Assembly (NCBI RefSeq): GCF_002994745.2 | Contig: NW_020126817.1 | Span: 62,001-126,000 of the forward strand | Source of the DNA: Rosa chinensis | Taxonomy: Eukaryota > Streptophyta > Magnoliopsida > Rosales > Rosaceae | Reading direction: 5' to 3' | Length of the DNA stretch: 64,000 bases | Shown: piece by piece, positions 46,088 through 59,202 of the stretch | Layout: each line of letters begins with the position of its first letter | Numbering within the stretch: the first letter of the stretch is position 1 | Made by a program: the position numbers and the translations under genes | The notes under the pieces: model-generated | What the model saw: only the letters and a program-made list of their open reading frames with translations | The model's database searches: none | What the model was told of the DNA's origin: nothing

Positions 46088-46854
46088 AAGTACAATGATT
46101 TACATTCTTTCTTTTTCTTCACAATTATTTTCAACACTTAGGTACGGGAACAGGGAGTCTCGATGTGCAATGGGACTGAAACAGTTACCCTTTTCAAGAC
46201 TATGTTTAATCCAATATACCTTAGGTGCATCACAACATTTTCTTTTGTTATAAATACCATTGATTTCGAATTAAATTCCAAGCGGTAAATCAAGTGGACG
46301 TGCGGCCCAAGTATAATCGTCAAGACACTAAGTCCCTCCTACATCCTTTGGGCAACCTTACTGAAATGGCCAGGTAGGGGAGGGCGACCACGAGAGGTAG
46401 GATCCATTTTGGCATAGGCTACTCCCTCATTGAGGTTTACGCCCATTTGTAAGCACTTCTGAATCCAAGAACCAGTCATGAGCGTTGTCCCCTTTCCTAG
46501 ACACCACCCCACATAGGCTATACTTACTTGGATGAAAAAGGTCCTAAGTGTGAAGACAGTTCAATGAATGTTAATAAAGACCGCCCTCAACCTTAAGGGA
46601 CCTGGACTAGGTACCAATAAGGGGTTTAGGTCAATATTAATAAACACGACTTCACCTATTCCTTCTTTAATTTACAACTCACAATTAAAATTTGTATTCA
46701 ATAATATAAATAACAACCTAAGTAATTAATTAACTAATTAACTAATTGACTAACAAATTATGAACAATTAACAAGAAAATTTTTTTTTTTTTTTTTTCTT
46801 CGGTCACAATATAAACAAACACATATATTCACATATTTAACAAGTGATTTTTCA

Positions 46855-46873
46855 ATCCCCGGCAACGGCGCCA
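46855..46873 (-). other. Primer binding site of C
   Basis: The same tRNA-Asp site as the other families, next to the 5' LTR. Confidence 0.92.
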
Positions 46874-46878
46874 AAAAT

Positions 46879-49180
46879 TGGTGTCGCTTTTGGGAAGCGA
46901 CCAATTTAACCCTGAAATGTCATTAGTAGTATAAAGTAAATAGGGATCGTTCTATTCCGGGGATTGAGGGTACACCTGTCATTACCAAACAATTAAACAA
47001 TTAAAATTAAAACAAAGTATAATATTTACAAAAATAAAACAAAATATATACATATTTACGAAAAAGGGGGGATTTTTGATTTTGGTTTTCTATCTTCGAA
47101 AATAAAAGCTAACTAAATAATTAAAAACGCAAAAACATAAAAATATAAATGGAATGTAAGAACAAAGATCAAAGTCGAAACTCATGATTAAAATTGATTC
47201 AAGTTCATCATTGTTCATCATAGTCATGCAAGAGGAGTTGATCATGTGAAACGTTCAAAAGCAAACAATTTCCCATATTTTACTTTCAATGCTAATTAAC
47301 CTAAGCGAAAGCACCTAGATTAATTCTATCAAACATGCAATCAAGCCCTAGAAAGCTAGTCAATCATGTCATGTTTAACGCAATAAACACCTAGAAAGGC
47401 TATCAACTCAAATGTGCAACTTAGTATGAAAAAGTCCACCTAATTGCAATCTTCTTTGATTAAATTCGGTTTTTGTACAAAACCTTTACTACTTATCGAT
47501 TCAAGAACACAAAACCAAAAAGTTGATTCATGTTCTCAAATTCGTAGCAACAATCACATAAGAACCCTAAATGTTTCGAACCATTCAAGATAATCATACA
47601 AAAGACTTCTATCATGCAAATTTAATTAAACACTCACACAAAAGCAACCATAAATCGCAATATATGAATCTGAAAATTAACAATTCATCATAAAATTTCA
47701 GAAAACAATACTTGTTCATACATATGTGTCAACTAAGGCAAAACCAACGAAAATACAAAGCAAAGGTACAAGGAGAATCGGATTACACCGTGATGAAGAT
47801 GAGATGAATGAAGTGATGATGTGGTCTCTTGAATTTCGAAAGCAATCTTCAAGGTGGAGGGTGGATGGTGTGCACGGCTTGTCTTCTTCTTCCTTGGCCT
47901 TGCTTGCACTTCGTGGTTGCCCTAGAGGATGGAGAGGAACACGGCTAGGCTAGAGAGATTTCTGAATTATTTTCTCAAAGTATAAACGCAAAAGTGTGGA
48001 ATTTTTGGAACTCTTGACGTTGAGAAAGTGTAGGAATATATAGGGGACGGCCCCTAGGTGTCCAAGCCGTCCAAAACCCTAGAGATGTTCACGGCATGTG
48101 CTTGCTTCCTCCACATAATTTCCTCCAATGAATTCTTGCCACATAAGCCCTATGAGGTGGTGCAACCAATCACAAAATTCCAATATTAATTCCCTAAATA
48201 ATTCTTGCCGAAATAAAGAGATAATTTCTGATTTTATGCTTCCAAATTCGGCCAAAACTCTTTAGGGAATGTAGGAATGTATCTAGACTTCTTTTGATCT
48301 TTCCTTGGTCTCCACCTTTTTCTCTTTCCTTAAAAATCTCTAGGGAATATCTTTGCCGTCCAAAACCCTAGGGTTTTGGCGTCCTCCCTTGTTTATCTCT
48401 TCCTTTTTCACGGCAAAACTTCTAGGGATTATCTCCAAGTATTTTCTTTCCATAAAAATAGCCCTAGAGAATCTCCCTAGAAAATCTCCACACATAATTC
48501 TGATTTTCACGCCACTTTCCTTGTTTTTTCTCTTGCTTTGAACGGCAACACTCCCCTAGGGTTTATTCATGCGTCATAAACCCTAAATATATGGGCTTTG
48601 ATGGGCCTTTATCCAATTTGCCGAAAATCCAAAGAGTTCTTGGGCCTCGTTGCTTCATCTTCAAGCCTTCTCATTTTCCAACGCAAAACACAATATTTTT
48701 CCATTTCTTTTTCATGGTTGCGTTGGAAACTTGCTAGGGAAGCCTTCCTCCATTTTGTAGGATTTCCTGGTTGGACTAGGAAAGCTTGTTTCTTCATTTC
48801 TGCTCAAATGTGTGGGCCATTTTCTCTCATGTTCGTTCGTCTTGATGTTCGCAAGCTCCTCTTTCCATTCATGCGTTCATTTCCACTTTCTAGCTCGGAG
48901 GTCCTGAAAATAGAAACTATACTTAAAATAGAAACTTTCTAAAAAATGAAAATAGAAACTTACTAAAAATGAAAAATAGAAACTTTCCAGAAATGAGAAA
49001 TGAAAAATGAGAAATGAGAAATGAGAAATGAAAAATGAAGACAAAAATGGAAACTTTCTACAATAAGGAACTTTCCCAATCAAAGAATGGAAACTTTCCC
49101 AAACAGGGATTTTTCAAGGAAATGGCGCAGAAAAGTGTAGGGAAATGCAGTTAAAACGTCGCATTAAAATGCTCCTATCA
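46879..49180 (-). repeat. C 5' LTR
   Basis: 2302 bp, nearly identical to 36880-39180. Its 3' end (46883-46901) forms a 7-bp hairpin, GTCGCTT/AAGCGAC. Confidence 0.95.
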
Positions 49181-49185
49181 CCTAA

Positions 49186-50059
49186 GTATATTAATCTAAG
49201 TGAAACACATTCAATTTACAATATGGTTAAAAAAAACAACTTCTACAAATTGTACAACAATGATAAAAGACATGCTTAATTTTGTAACACTCATAAAACT
49301 TAAACTAAATCACAATTAAAGGTTGGCCTAACCGAAATCACAATTTGTCACCATTCCACAAGTGTAGTACAAAACTTAGCATGCATTCTATATACAACAA
49401 AATCGATGACACTTTAAGTGCAAGGGATTTTAACAATCCCCGGCAACGGCGCCAAAAATTGATGCGGCTGAAATAGCCTCACAATTTAACCCTGCAAAAT
49501 GTAGTTGTTAGTATAGGATAAGCAGGGATCGTTCAGTCCGGGGATTGTAGGGTACACCTACACAAAAAGGTCAATTAACAAATAAAAGAATAAAATGGGG
49601 GGTTTTGAAATTTGGTTCCTAATCTACTTAAAATAAAAACAAAACAAATAAAACTATTTACAATGATCGACTTCCCTAACCTAGACCAATACCACTCAGA
49701 AATTACTAAGTGTAAAAACAGAAAATCCATTTCAACATGCTACAAAAATGTGCACATCTTAAATGTCTAGATAAGAGCCCAAATGAAAAGCCTCAGCGGA
49801 TCAATCCATTTATCTGATTCGTTCTAATGTAGGCTTGGATCGGAAAAGTCCTTACCAAGCCTAATACTACTAATTTTCGAAAACACTCAGCGTAGTTCTC
49901 TTAACTAGTAGTATTATCTAACCCTCGAATCAACTCACACATGCAAATTAACCATTAGACATAGAATTTAACACGTAATTTCCAGAATCGTTTAACCATT
50001 GAACATAGTTTTTACCACTTTTTAGAACTAATTTCTACTTGTTTAACTCAGCGCCTTAA
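49186..50059 (-). mobile_element. Element A0, segment 3: leader start, PBS and 5' LTR remnant
   Basis: The leader resumes at the second CCTAA. The PBS is at 49436-49454. The 5' LTR begins at 49460 and is cut at 50059 by fragment B4. It differs from the complex's LTRs at many sites (for example CAGCGCC for CAGCGTC) and shares these with A3, marking an older A subfamily. Confidence 0.9.
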
Positions 50060-50754
50060 TGATGCGGCTAAAAAGCAAGCGCATAATTTAACCCTGAAAT
50101 GTCATTAGTAGTACGTAATAAATAGGGATCGTTCTATTCCGGGGATTGAGGGTACACCTGTCATTGTCAAACAATTAAACAATTAAAATTAAAACAAAGT
50201 ATAATATTTACAAAGATATAACAAAATATATACATATTTACGAAAAGAGGGGATTTTGTTTTTGGTTTTTCGAAAATAAAACTAAGTTAACAAAACAATT
50301 AAACTGCAAAAACATAAAAATACGAATGGAATGAGAGAACAAAAATCAAAACCGAAACTTATGATTAAAATTGATTCAAACCCTAATATTGTTCATCTAA
50401 GTCATGAGAAAGGAGTTGATCATGTGAAACATTCGAAAGCAAATTATTTCCCATATTTTACTTTTCAATGCTAATTAACCTAAGCGAAAGCACCTAGATC
50501 AATCCCATCAAACATGCAATCAAACCCTAGAAAGCTAGTCAATCATGTCATGTTTAACGCATTACACATAGAGAAAGGCTATCAACTCAAGTGTACAACT
50601 TAGTATGGAAAAGTCCACCTAATTGCAATCCTCGTTAATTAAATTCGATCTTCGTACAAAACCTTTACTACTTTGATTCAAGTTTACACAAAACGAAAAG
50701 TCGATTTCATGTTCTTAAACCTAGCACCAATAAGATTAAAATACAAAAGTTATC
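50060..50754 (-). mobile_element. Fragment B4: 3' part of a B-type LTR
   Basis: 695 bp starting TGATGCGGC, homologous to the U5 end of the B2 LTR. It has an internal gap of about 30 bp near 50730 relative to B2. It stops where C2 begins; the rest is not in the window. No right-hand target duplication can be tested. Confidence 0.85.
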
Positions 50755-52236
50755 TGATGTCGCTTTTGGGAGCGACCAATTTAACCCTGAAATGTCATTA
50801 GTAGTATAAAGTAAATAGGGATCGTTCTATTCCGGGGATTGAGGGTACACCTGTCATTATCAAACAATTAAACAATTAAAATTAAAACAAAGTATAATAT
50901 TTACAAAAATATAACAAAATATATACATATTTACGAAATTAGGGGGATTTTTGGTTTTGATTTTCGGAAATTAAACTAAGTAAAGAAAACAATTAAAATG
51001 CAAAAACATAAAAATGCAAATGAAATGCACGAACAAAGACCAAATCGGAATTTATAATCAAGGTTAATTCAAGTTCATCATTGTTCATCATAGTCATGCA
51101 AGAGGAATTGATCATGTGAAACGTTCAAAAGCAAACAATCTCCCATATTTTACTTTCAATGCTAATTAACCTAAGTGAAAGCACCTAGATTAATTCTAAT
51201 AAACATGCAATCAAACCCTAGAAAGCTAGTCAATCATGTCATGTTCAACGCATTAAGCATCTAGAAAGGCTATCAATTCAAATGTGCAACTTAGTATGAA
51301 AAAGTTCACCTAATTGCAATCTCCTTTGATTAAATTTCGGTTTTTGTACAAAACCTTTACTACTTGTTGATTCAAGAACACAAAACCAAAAAGTTGATTC
51401 ATGTTCTCAAATTCGTAGCAACATTCACATAAAAACCCTAAATGTTTCGAACCATTCAAGATTATCATACAAACGATTTCTATCATGCAAATTCAATCAA
51501 ACACTTACACAAAAGCAACCATAAATCACAATATATGAATCTGAAAATTAACAATTAACCATAAAATTTCAGAAATCAATACTTGTTCATACATAAGTGT
51601 CAACTAAGGCAAACCAACGAAAATTACAAAGCAAAGGTACAAGGAGAATCGGATTACACCGTGATGAAGATGAGATGGATGAAGTGATGATGTGGTCTCT
51701 TGAATTTCGAAAGCAATCTTCAAGGTGGAGGATGGATGGTATGCACGGCTTGTCTTCTTCTTCCTTGGCCTTGCTTGCACTTCGTGGTTGCCCTAGAGGA
51801 TGGAGAGGAGCACGGCTAAGCTAGAGAGTTTTCTGAATTATTTCTCAAGTGTAGAACGTAAAAAGTTTGGAACTCCGAACTCTTTGACGTTGAGAGAAGA
51901 GAGGAATATATAGGGGACGGCTTCTAGGTCTTCAAGCCGTGAATTTCTTCTTTATTTTCCATGGAATTAATCTGAAAATGCCACATAGTTTCCTCCAATG
52001 ATAGCATGCCACATAAGCCCTATGAGGTGGTGCAACCAATCACAAAATTCTCTTTTAATTCCCTAGAAATATTGCCGAAATTCCTTGAGATAATTTCTGA
52101 TTTTTCTTGTTTAATTTCGGCCAACTTCCTTTAGGAATTCTAGGAATGAATCTAGACTCCATTTAAGCTTTTCTTGGTCTCCACCTTTTTCTCTTTCCTT
52201 AAAACTCTCTAGGAAATCTTTTTGCCGAAATCTCTT
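50755..52236 (-). mobile_element. Fragment C2: diverged C-type LTR
   Basis: 1482 bp starting TGATGTCGC, homologous to about the first 1.48 kb of the C LTR but with many substitutions. A 75-codon frame at 51597-51824 matches one in the C LTRs; it needs a GTG start and is not called. It stops where A3 begins. Confidence 0.85.
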
Positions 52237-53314
52237 TGATGCGGCTTAAATAGCCTCACAATTTAACCCTGCAAAATGTAGTTGTCAGTATAGGATAAGC
52301 AGGGATCGTTCAGTCCGGGGATTGTAGGGTACACCTACACAAAAAGGTCAATTAACAAATAAAAGAATAAAATGGGGGTTTTGAAAGTTGGTTTCTAATC
52401 TACTTAAAATAAAAACAAAACAAATAAAACTATATACAATGATCGACTTCCCTAACCTAGACCAATACCACTCAGAAATTACTAAGTGTAAAAACAGAAA
52501 ATTCATTTCAACATGCTACAAAAATGTGCCCACCTTAAATGCCTAGATAAGAGCTCAAATGAAAAGCCTCAGCGGATCAATCCACTTATCTGATTCATTC
52601 TAATGTAGGCTTGAATCGGAAAAGTCCTTACCAAGCCTAATACTACTAATTTTCGAAAACACTCAGCGTAATTCTCTTAACTAGTAGTATTATCTAACCC
52701 TCGAATCAACTCACACGTGCAAATTAACCATTAGACATAGAATTTAACACGTAATTTCCAGAATCGTTTAACCATTGAACATAGTTTTTACCACTTTTTA
52801 GAACTAATTGCTACTTGTTTAACTCAGCGCCTTAACAAATAACAATTACTCTTGGCAAATTAAGAAAACACACAAGAACTCTCACCATTATTCTAGCATG
52901 CAAACTTATTAACCTAACTCTGAAAATTACCTAAACACGTAAAAGGGCACAAGATTGTAACATGCATCATAAAAGAATTCTCGAAATTAACTCAATAATA
53001 AACTGAAAATCTCAAAAATATTAATAAAAATATTCTGAAAATTCCATGTCTCCAATTACACAACTCGCAAATTGAAACACACAAAACCGAAACAAAAATT
53101 ATAAGTAGAGTCATAGTTACACTTTGAAGCTTTCCTCAGCGGCTTAGCAACAAGGTGATGAACTTGTCTCTACTATGGTGGTGGAGCGTCCTTGACTCAG
53201 CGCCTTAGAGCTTTGTAGATTGATGGATGGATGGTGGTCACGGTCTTGTAAGATATGGAGGTTTGAGGAGTGAATTGGGCAGTCTGGGAATGATCTTGGC
53301 TGGGAAGTGATCTT

Positions 53315-55624
53315 TGATAGGAGCATTTTAATGCGACGTTCTACTTGCTTTTCCCTGCATTTTCTGCGTTATTTCCTTAATAAAACCCTGTTTAGGAAAG
53401 TTTCCATTCTTGGAATGGGAAAGTTCCTAATTGTAGAAAGTTTCCGTTTTGTAGTTTCTATTTTCCAATTTTAGAAAGTTTCCCATTTTCAGTTTAGGAA
53501 AGTTGCCATTTTTCATTTTAGGTAAGTTTCTATTTTTCTTATTAGTTTCTATTTTCAGGACCTCCGAGCTAAAAAGTGGAAATGAACTCACAAATGGAGA
53601 GAGGAGCTTGCGAACACCAAGGGGAGCAAAGATGAAGGACAATGAGCCACAGAAATGAGCAGAAATGAAGAAAAGAAGCTTTCCTGGTCCAACCAGGAAA
53701 CCCTGTCCAGAAAGGAAATCTTGCCAAAACAAGACTCTTGAGCCAACCAAGAGTGAAGATCGAATTAATGAAGTGACATGGCATGAGAGAAGCTTCTTGA
53801 AGACTCTAAATGATGACATGGCATAAAGGTGGCGCATGGAGGCCCAAGAACTCTCAAGAATGAAGTGGATTTTCGGCAATTGGATTAAAGGCCCACAAAA
53901 GCCCATGGAATTAGGGTTGTGACGCAATGGATGAAACCCTAGGAAGCCTTTGCCGTAAAATCTGAAGAGAGAAACAAGGAAGTTGGCGTGAAAATCAGAA
54001 ATTAAAAGAAGATTTCGGTTGAGATTTTCTAGGGCTATTTTTATGGGAAGAAATATACTTGGAGACTTACCCTAGAAGGTTTTGCCGTGAAGAATGAAGA
54101 GAGAAACAAGGAGTGGCGTCAAAAATCAATCAAGATAAAGGTGATTGACGCCATGCAAGGAAAGAGATATTCAAGGGAGAAATAAAAGGAAAGAGAAAAA
54201 GGTGGAGACCAAGAAAAGCTCAAAAGAAGTCTAGATACATTCCTATATTCCCTAAAGGAGTTTTGGCCGAATTTAAAGTATAAAATCAGAATATTATCAA
54301 GGGAATTTCGGCCAAGATTATTAGGGAATTAAATGGAATTTTGTGATTGGTTGAACCACCTCATAGGGCTTATTTGGCAAGATATTATTGGAGGAAATTA
54401 TGTGGAATTTTCAGATTAATTCCATGAGGTTTACACGGCTTGGAGACCAAGTTGGCCGTCCCCTATATAAACTCTCCCTTTCTCAACGTCAAGGGTCCTC
54501 TCCCCCATACAATTTACACTTTAGAAAAAAATCAAAAAATCTTCTTAGCATAGCCGTGAGTTTCTCCATCCTCTAGTCATCTCCACGAGTTCAAGCAAGG
54601 CCAAGGGAGAAGAAGCATAGCCGTGAGCATCCATCATCCATCTCCAACCTTGAAGCTTGCTTTCGAGATTCAAGAGACCACCACATCAATCGTTCATCAC
54701 CATCTCCATCTCACGGTGTAATCCGATTCTCCTTTGTAACCTTTGCTTTGAATTTCGTTGGTTTTGTTCTAGTTGACATATGTGTTTGAACAATTGTTAA
54801 ATTCTGGAATTTTATGATTAATTGAGAATTTTCAGATTCATATATTGTGATTCGAGAGTTGCTTATGTGAGTTTGTTTAATTAAATTTGCGTTATAGATA
54901 ACTTTTGTATTTTAATCTTATGTGGTTGCAAACACTTAGGGTTTTGATATGAATGATGCTAGGTTTAAGAGCATGAAATCGACTTTTCGTTTTGTGTAAA
55001 CTTGAATCAAAGTAGTAAAGGTTTTGTACAAAGATCGAATTTAATTAACGAGGATTGCAATTAGGTGGACTTTTCCATACTAAGTTGTACACTTGAGTTG
55101 ATAGCCTTTCTCTATGTGTAATGCGTTAAACATGACATGATTGACTAGCTTTCTAGGGTTTGATTGCATGTTTGATAGGATTAATCTAGGTGCTTTCGCT
55201 TAGGTTAATTAGCATTGAAAAGTAAAATATGGGAAATTGTTTGCTTTCGAACGTTTCACATGATCAACTCCTTTCTCATGACTTAGATGAACAATATTAG
55301 GGTTTGAGTCGATTTTAATCATATGTTTTGGTTTTTGATCTTTGTTCTCTCATTCCATTCGTATTTTTATGTTTTTGCATTTTAATTGTTTTGTTAACTT
55401 AGTTTTATTTTCGAAAAACCAAAAACAAAATCCCCCCTTTTTCGTGTACAATGTTTATAGTTGTGAATATCTTTGTGAATATTATACTTTGTTTTAATTT
55501 TAATTGTTTAATTGTTTGACAATGACAGGTGTACCCTCAATCCCCGGAATAGAACGATCCCTACTTACTTTTACTACTAATGACATTTCAGGGTTAAATT
55601 ATGCGCTTGCTTTCAGGCGCATCA
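53315..55624 (+). repeat. B3 5' LTR
   Basis: 2310 bp. It starts like the truncated copy at 58761 (GCGACGTTCTACTTGC) and ends AGGCGCATCA. TATATAA at 54464-54470. A 166-codon reverse frame within it recurs in the 3' LTR and has no known domain. Confidence 0.94.
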
Positions 55625-55629
55625 ATTTT

Positions 55630-55648
55630 TGGCGCCGTTGCCGGGGAT
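55630..55648 (+). other. Primer binding site of B3
   Basis: TGGCGCCGTTGCCGGGGAT, 5 bp after the LTR. Confidence 0.92.
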
Positions 55649-56466
55649 TGAAAAATCATTTGTCATATTGTGAATAATATGTGTTTTGTTTATATTGTGA
55701 CCGAAAAAAAAAAAAAAATTACTTGTTAATTATTTTGTTGATAATTGTCGAAAATTAGTAGATTAATTACTTAGGTTGATTATTTATATTGTTGAATACG
55801 AATTTTAATTGTGAGTTGTAAATTAAAGAAGGAATAGGTGAAGTCGTGTTTATTAATATTGGCCTAAACCCCTTATTGGTACCTAGTCCAGGTCCCTTAA
55901 GGTTGAGGGCGGCCTTTATTAACATTCATTGAACTGTCTTCACACTTAGGACCTTTTATATCCAAGTAAGTATAGCCTATGTGGGATGGTGTCTATGAAG
56001 GGGACAACGCTCATGACTGGTTCTTGAATCCAGAAGTGCGTGCAAATGAGCCTAAACCACAATGTGGGAGTAGCTCATGCCAAAATGGATTCTACCTCTC
56101 GTGGTCGCCCTCCCCTACCTGGCCATTTCAGTAAGGTTGCCCAAAGGATGTAGGAGAGACTTAGTGTCTTGACGATTATACTTGGGCCGCACGTCCACTT
56201 GATTTACCGCTTGGAATTTAATTCGAAATCAATGGTATTTATAACAAACGAAAATATTGTGATTCACTAAGGTATATTGGATTAAACATAGTCTTGAAAA
56301 GGGTAGCTGTTTCAGTCCCATTGCACATCGAGACTCCCTGTTCCGTACCTAAGTGTTGAAAATAATTGTAAAGGAAAGGAAAGAATGTAAATATTTGTAA
56401 GTATTTTCGTACAAAGAAAGAAAAGAAAAAAAAAAAAAAAAAACACTTGTGTAAATATTTTTCGTG

Positions 56467-56498
<32 letters not shown>

Positions 56499-58745
56499 CA
56501 CTTGTGTACTTAACTTGTGTCTTATGTACTGACTTGTTAACTTGTGTACTTAACTTGTTAATATTACATGTAGTTTGTAATTTATACTTCTCTTTATACT
56601 TGTAAATTTGTGAATAGTAAATCATGAATAGTGACGTTTTGTACTTGTGTCTCTATGTAAAATTATGTACATTATACTTGTCTAAAAAAAAAAAAAAAAA
56701 AAGAATGGTGAATAGTGACGTTTTTTTTTTTTTTTTTGTATAAATCATTAATTTGTATTCCTTTTATTGTATAGTCACTAACTTTATTTAGTGGAGGTCC
56801 GTCTGGCTGAAAGACGTTAAATTCAAGCGCTGCTTGGGAGGCAACCCAATTCAGAAGTAGTTGTGAAGGAGTCTACACACGCAGATTTGATTTCTCCTTC
56901 CCTATTTCTCTCTCTTTTCATCTTTCTTTTTGAATTTAGTAGGTCTTTTTGTAAATTTCATCCCTATATGCTTAAGTGTTTCATTGCATGCTTATTCTTG
57001 ATTACATTGAGGACAATGCAATATTTAAGTGTGGGGGAAGGGATTTATACTTTTGTTTTGAGTCATATATATTGAAAAATACAAAAAAATTGAAAAAATG
57101 TCAAAAATTTAAAAATTTTTCGTTGCTTTTGTTTTTGTTTTGAGTCTTAGGATGCCCTTTTCAACTGTCTAGGATGATTCTATATCTCTGAAAACATGAC
57201 TAAAAGAGGATCACAAAATTGAGATGACTTAAACATGGTATTCTTTGGTTAATTGAGATATATGAAAAATATGTGCCTTGTAGTGGATATGGATTTCGAA
57301 ACTTTGGTACAGAATATGAGCATGTTAAGATGAGTTTTGATTCACAAGAACCCATGTGAGATATTTGAGCCATGTCCCTTTTTCTTGGAGTGATAAATGA
57401 AAAATTTATTCTAATTTTCTTGGCGACGTTTTGATGATCTCATTATTCTTTCATTTTGATTGACTGCTTGCCATAGATTAAGTTTGATGGACTAGAGAAT
57501 GCTAGAATTCGCTCTTGTGCTTGTTGAGACATTATATCAATACATGGCCCTGATTCTGGAAGGGATAGAGGCAACCTAGGAATTACCACCATTGCCAAAC
57601 AAACCTGTGTCCTTAATTGTGCCTGTCGTGGGACTCCCCTAGATAAACCCCTTTGAGCCTACATTAAGCCTTTTTATTCATCACCCTTAAAACCCTTAAC
57701 CATGAAGCTTAGTATAGTTACAACCCTACCCTTTGTTCTAAGAACTTAGTGGAGCTATCTTTTGAGACATACTACATGGGTTTGGTGCTAAGGATGAAAA
57801 TTGAGAAGAGGTGAAAGTTCAAGTGTGGGGGTAGACTTGTCCATAAAGAAAAAAATATATGTGAAAGCCGTGAAAAATGAAAAGAAAAGAAAATTGTGTA
57901 CGGCTAGAAAAGAAAAGTTTATGGATTTTAGTCCCCCATACTTAGTGATTTTGGAGTTTACTTTAAACTGAAGGCCCACTACAGGAAAATTTGGCCTTTG
58001 TTCATTTCACTATAGTTCAAGGGAAGTTTACAATGAAGATTGGGCCCAACATGAAGACATTAGGCCCCTTTGATGTTACCTCTAGGGAAAGTGACGTTTT
58101 TGCAATGCCTTGGTGGATTTCTTGAGGTCTCTACATCTACATATGCTCTGCTAGGTTTTTAGGACACTTTGATAAATCCTTACCTTTCATTTCTTTAAAC
58201 CTTGAGCCTTAACCCATTACAACCCTTGAGAAGACCTTCTTGATCCTTAAGATGGGACAGCCCTTGATGTGGAGATGAGTTACAAGAGTTGAACCTATGG
58301 CTTGGGTCCATCTGTGTAAGTAGTTAGTATCCTTCATGAGATCTTTAAAGAAATTATACATGTGCTTTCGTTTCTTACATTATGTGATATACTTGTTATC
58401 TTTCACATATACTTGAGTGTATAAGCTTTTAAGCATTGCCTTGAATTCTGAGAGAAGAAAGAGTGGACATACCTTGTGAGGATTTGAATCATACTTGTCT
58501 GAAACATGTTTAACAGAACCATCACCATTGTTACAACCAAGTCCTACTTGCGTATGTGTAAATTATGTGTTTCAATTAACTCTCGAATGCCTAACATTGA
58601 ATTTTGGTTAAGTGATAATCTTGGTGTTATGAAAGTAAGAGATTGCTGAGACAAATAGTTGAAGGGCAATAGAGTCATTGTTTTTGTAGAGTCTTTAATT
58701 TCTGTTGAGTCTTAGTGTGATTTTGCTAAGGGACTAGCAAAAGCT

Positions 58746-58760
58746 AAGTGTGGGGGAATT
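58746..58760 (+). other. Polypurine tract of B3
   Basis: AAGTGTGGGGGAATT directly before the truncated LTR copy at 58761. Confidence 0.82.
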
Positions 58761-59187
58761 TGATAGGAGCATTTTAATGCGACGTTCTACTTGCTTTTCC
58801 CTGCATTTTCTGCGTTATTTCCTTAATAAAACCCTGTTTAGGAAAGTTTCCATTCTTTGATTGGGAAAGTTCCTATTTGTAGAAAGTTTCTATTTTTGTA
58901 GTTTCTATTTATCATTTTTAGTAAGTTTCCATTTTCAGTAGTTTTTGTTTTTCATTTTTAGAAAGTTTCCCATTTTCAGTTTAGGAAAGTTGCCATTTTT
59001 CATTTTAGGTAAGTTTCTATTTTTCTTATTAGTTTCTATTTTCAGGACCTCCGAGCTAAAAAGTGGAAATGAACTCACAAATGGAGAGAGGAGCTTGCGA
59101 ACACCAAGGGGAGCAAAGATGAAGGACAATGAGCCACAGAAATGAGCAGAAATGAAGAAAAGAAGCTTTCCTGGTCCAACCAGGAAC
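58761..59187 (+). repeat. Truncated extra LTR copy in B3
   Basis: About 427 bp of LTR start, cut after CTGGTCCAACCAGGAA. Its first 100 bp match the 5' LTR; the next stretch (TTCTTTGATTGGG, TTTATCATTTTTAG) resembles C or other B copies; the end matches B3 again. It is joined to the next LTR by CCTAAACCCTAAA. Confidence 0.88.
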
Positions 59188-59202
59188 CTAAACCCTAAAA
59201 TT

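Larger units (their letters stand above)
45093..46878 (-). other. C double leader
   Basis: Reading from the PBS on the minus strand there is first a B-type leader block (about 46670 down to 46130), then a TTA/T-rich tract, then an A-type block (about 45860 down to 45390) that lacks its last part, then a region of ACTATTCAC repeats (45184-45237) before gag. Three hairpins of the conserved type lie at 46425, 45614 and 45581. No coding frame was seen. Confidence 0.85.
36880..49180 (-). mobile_element. Element C, Athila-like with gag-PR-RT, no RNase H or integrase
   Basis: A 12.3-kb minus-strand element flanked by CCTAA (36875-36879 and 49181-49185). The LTRs are 36880-39180 and 46879-49180, and the one difference I noticed is an A-run length near 38334/48334. 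It has a PBS, a double leader, one long ORF, a 3' UTR and a PPT. RNase H, integrase and any env-like region are absent. It could supply Gag, protease and RT in trans but not insert itself. The near-identical LTRs mean a very recent insertion, so an integrase source was active recently. Confidence 0.95.
55625..58760 (+). other. B3 internal region, non-coding
   Basis: Leader block (about 55840-56360) with hairpin 56057-56067, long A and T tracts (56417-56435, 56467-56495), GTGAATAGTGACG-like repeats (about 56610-56720), the 3' hairpin at 56829-56861 and a 3' UTR with PPT-like copies. No gag ATG or coding frame. PPT at 58746-58760. Confidence 0.87.

Noticed and set aside
53427..53927. 166-codon reverse frame in B3 LTRs (also 59316-59816)
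   Set aside because: Same reasoning: antisense LTR frame built on AAGTTTCYATTTT repeats, with no motif.
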